A DNA stretch of 5,812 bases from Maritalea sp047634455 (GTDB lineage: Bacteria > Pseudomonadota > Alphaproteobacteria > Rhizobiales > Devosiaceae). Position numbers and translations under genes: made by a program. The stretch spans positions 1-5,812 of the forward strand of contig NZ_JBLIAI010000100.1 in the NCBI RefSeq assembly GCF_047634455.1. Reading direction: 5' to 3'. This document shows, piece after piece, positions 5,768-5,812 of the stretch. Below the pieces are notes generated by a model. The model searched no databases. It worked only from the letters and a program-made list of their open reading frames with translations, and was not told the origin of the DNA. Each line of letters opens with the position of its first letter. The first letter of the stretch is position 1.

Positions 5768-5812
5768 TTACTCAGCTGGTTTTTGCTTGATCTTTTCCAA
5801 TCTTTCTCGCGC
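5768..5812 (-). CDS. Possible C-terminal end of a minus-strand gene entering from the right edge
   Basis: Read on the minus strand, the edge opens with 14 sense codons (ARERLEKIKQKPAE) ending in TAA at 5770-5768. The charged, helical composition looks like a genuine protein C-terminus, and the preceding spacer (5704-5767) has no coding signal. With only 14 codons the family cannot be named and chance is not excluded. Confidence 0.35.
   Translation of the reverse strand, partial: ARERLEKIKQKPAE

Overview
The window most likely comes from an alphaproteobacterium of moderate G+C, possibly a marine Rhizobiales- or Rhodobacterales-like organism. The clues are an initiator tRNA very close to the bacterial consensus but with an A-U first pair in its anticodon stem, a DUF599 remnant of alphaproteobacterial style, and ordinary proteobacterial housekeeping families. 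The genus cannot be told from the sequence alone.

Left third (1-1940). A two-gene, same-strand unit. The first gene is a MACPF (perforin-like) pore-forming protein whose reading frame runs off the left edge, so its true start is not in the window. After 82 bp containing a bulged hairpin comes a 159-aa protein with the residue layout of a PD-(D/E)XK nuclease-like fold. The pair ends 149 bp from the 3' end of an initiator tRNA-Met gene (minus strand), the side on which tRNA-targeted islands usually insert. This is the most interesting part of the window: a pore-former with a putative nuclease-fold partner, possibly an antagonism or defence module.

Middle (1940-5014). This part is chromosomal in character. 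It holds tRNA-fMet with a plausible sigma-70 promoter, a Tas-type aldo-keto reductase, a membrane-anchored or secreted alpha/beta hydrolase convergent with it (1 bp between stop codons), and a TetR-family regulator divergent from the hydrolase. The 98-bp hydrolase/tetR spacer carries an 18-bp palindrome overlapping a candidate hydrolase promoter. It also holds a second short palindrome and three AGAACA elements spaced 31 and 21 bp apart, consistent with local control by the TetR protein.

Right end (5015-5812). This part is gene-poor and looks decayed. A 58-codon remnant matches the N-terminal part of DUF599 membrane proteins. It stops where a pair of 22-bp imperfect tandem repeats (period 25 bp) begins, which resembles an insertion-sequence end that broke the gene. 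A 50-codon ORF with a strong Shine-Dalgarno sequence follows. The C-terminal 14 codons of a possible minus-strand gene enter from the right edge.
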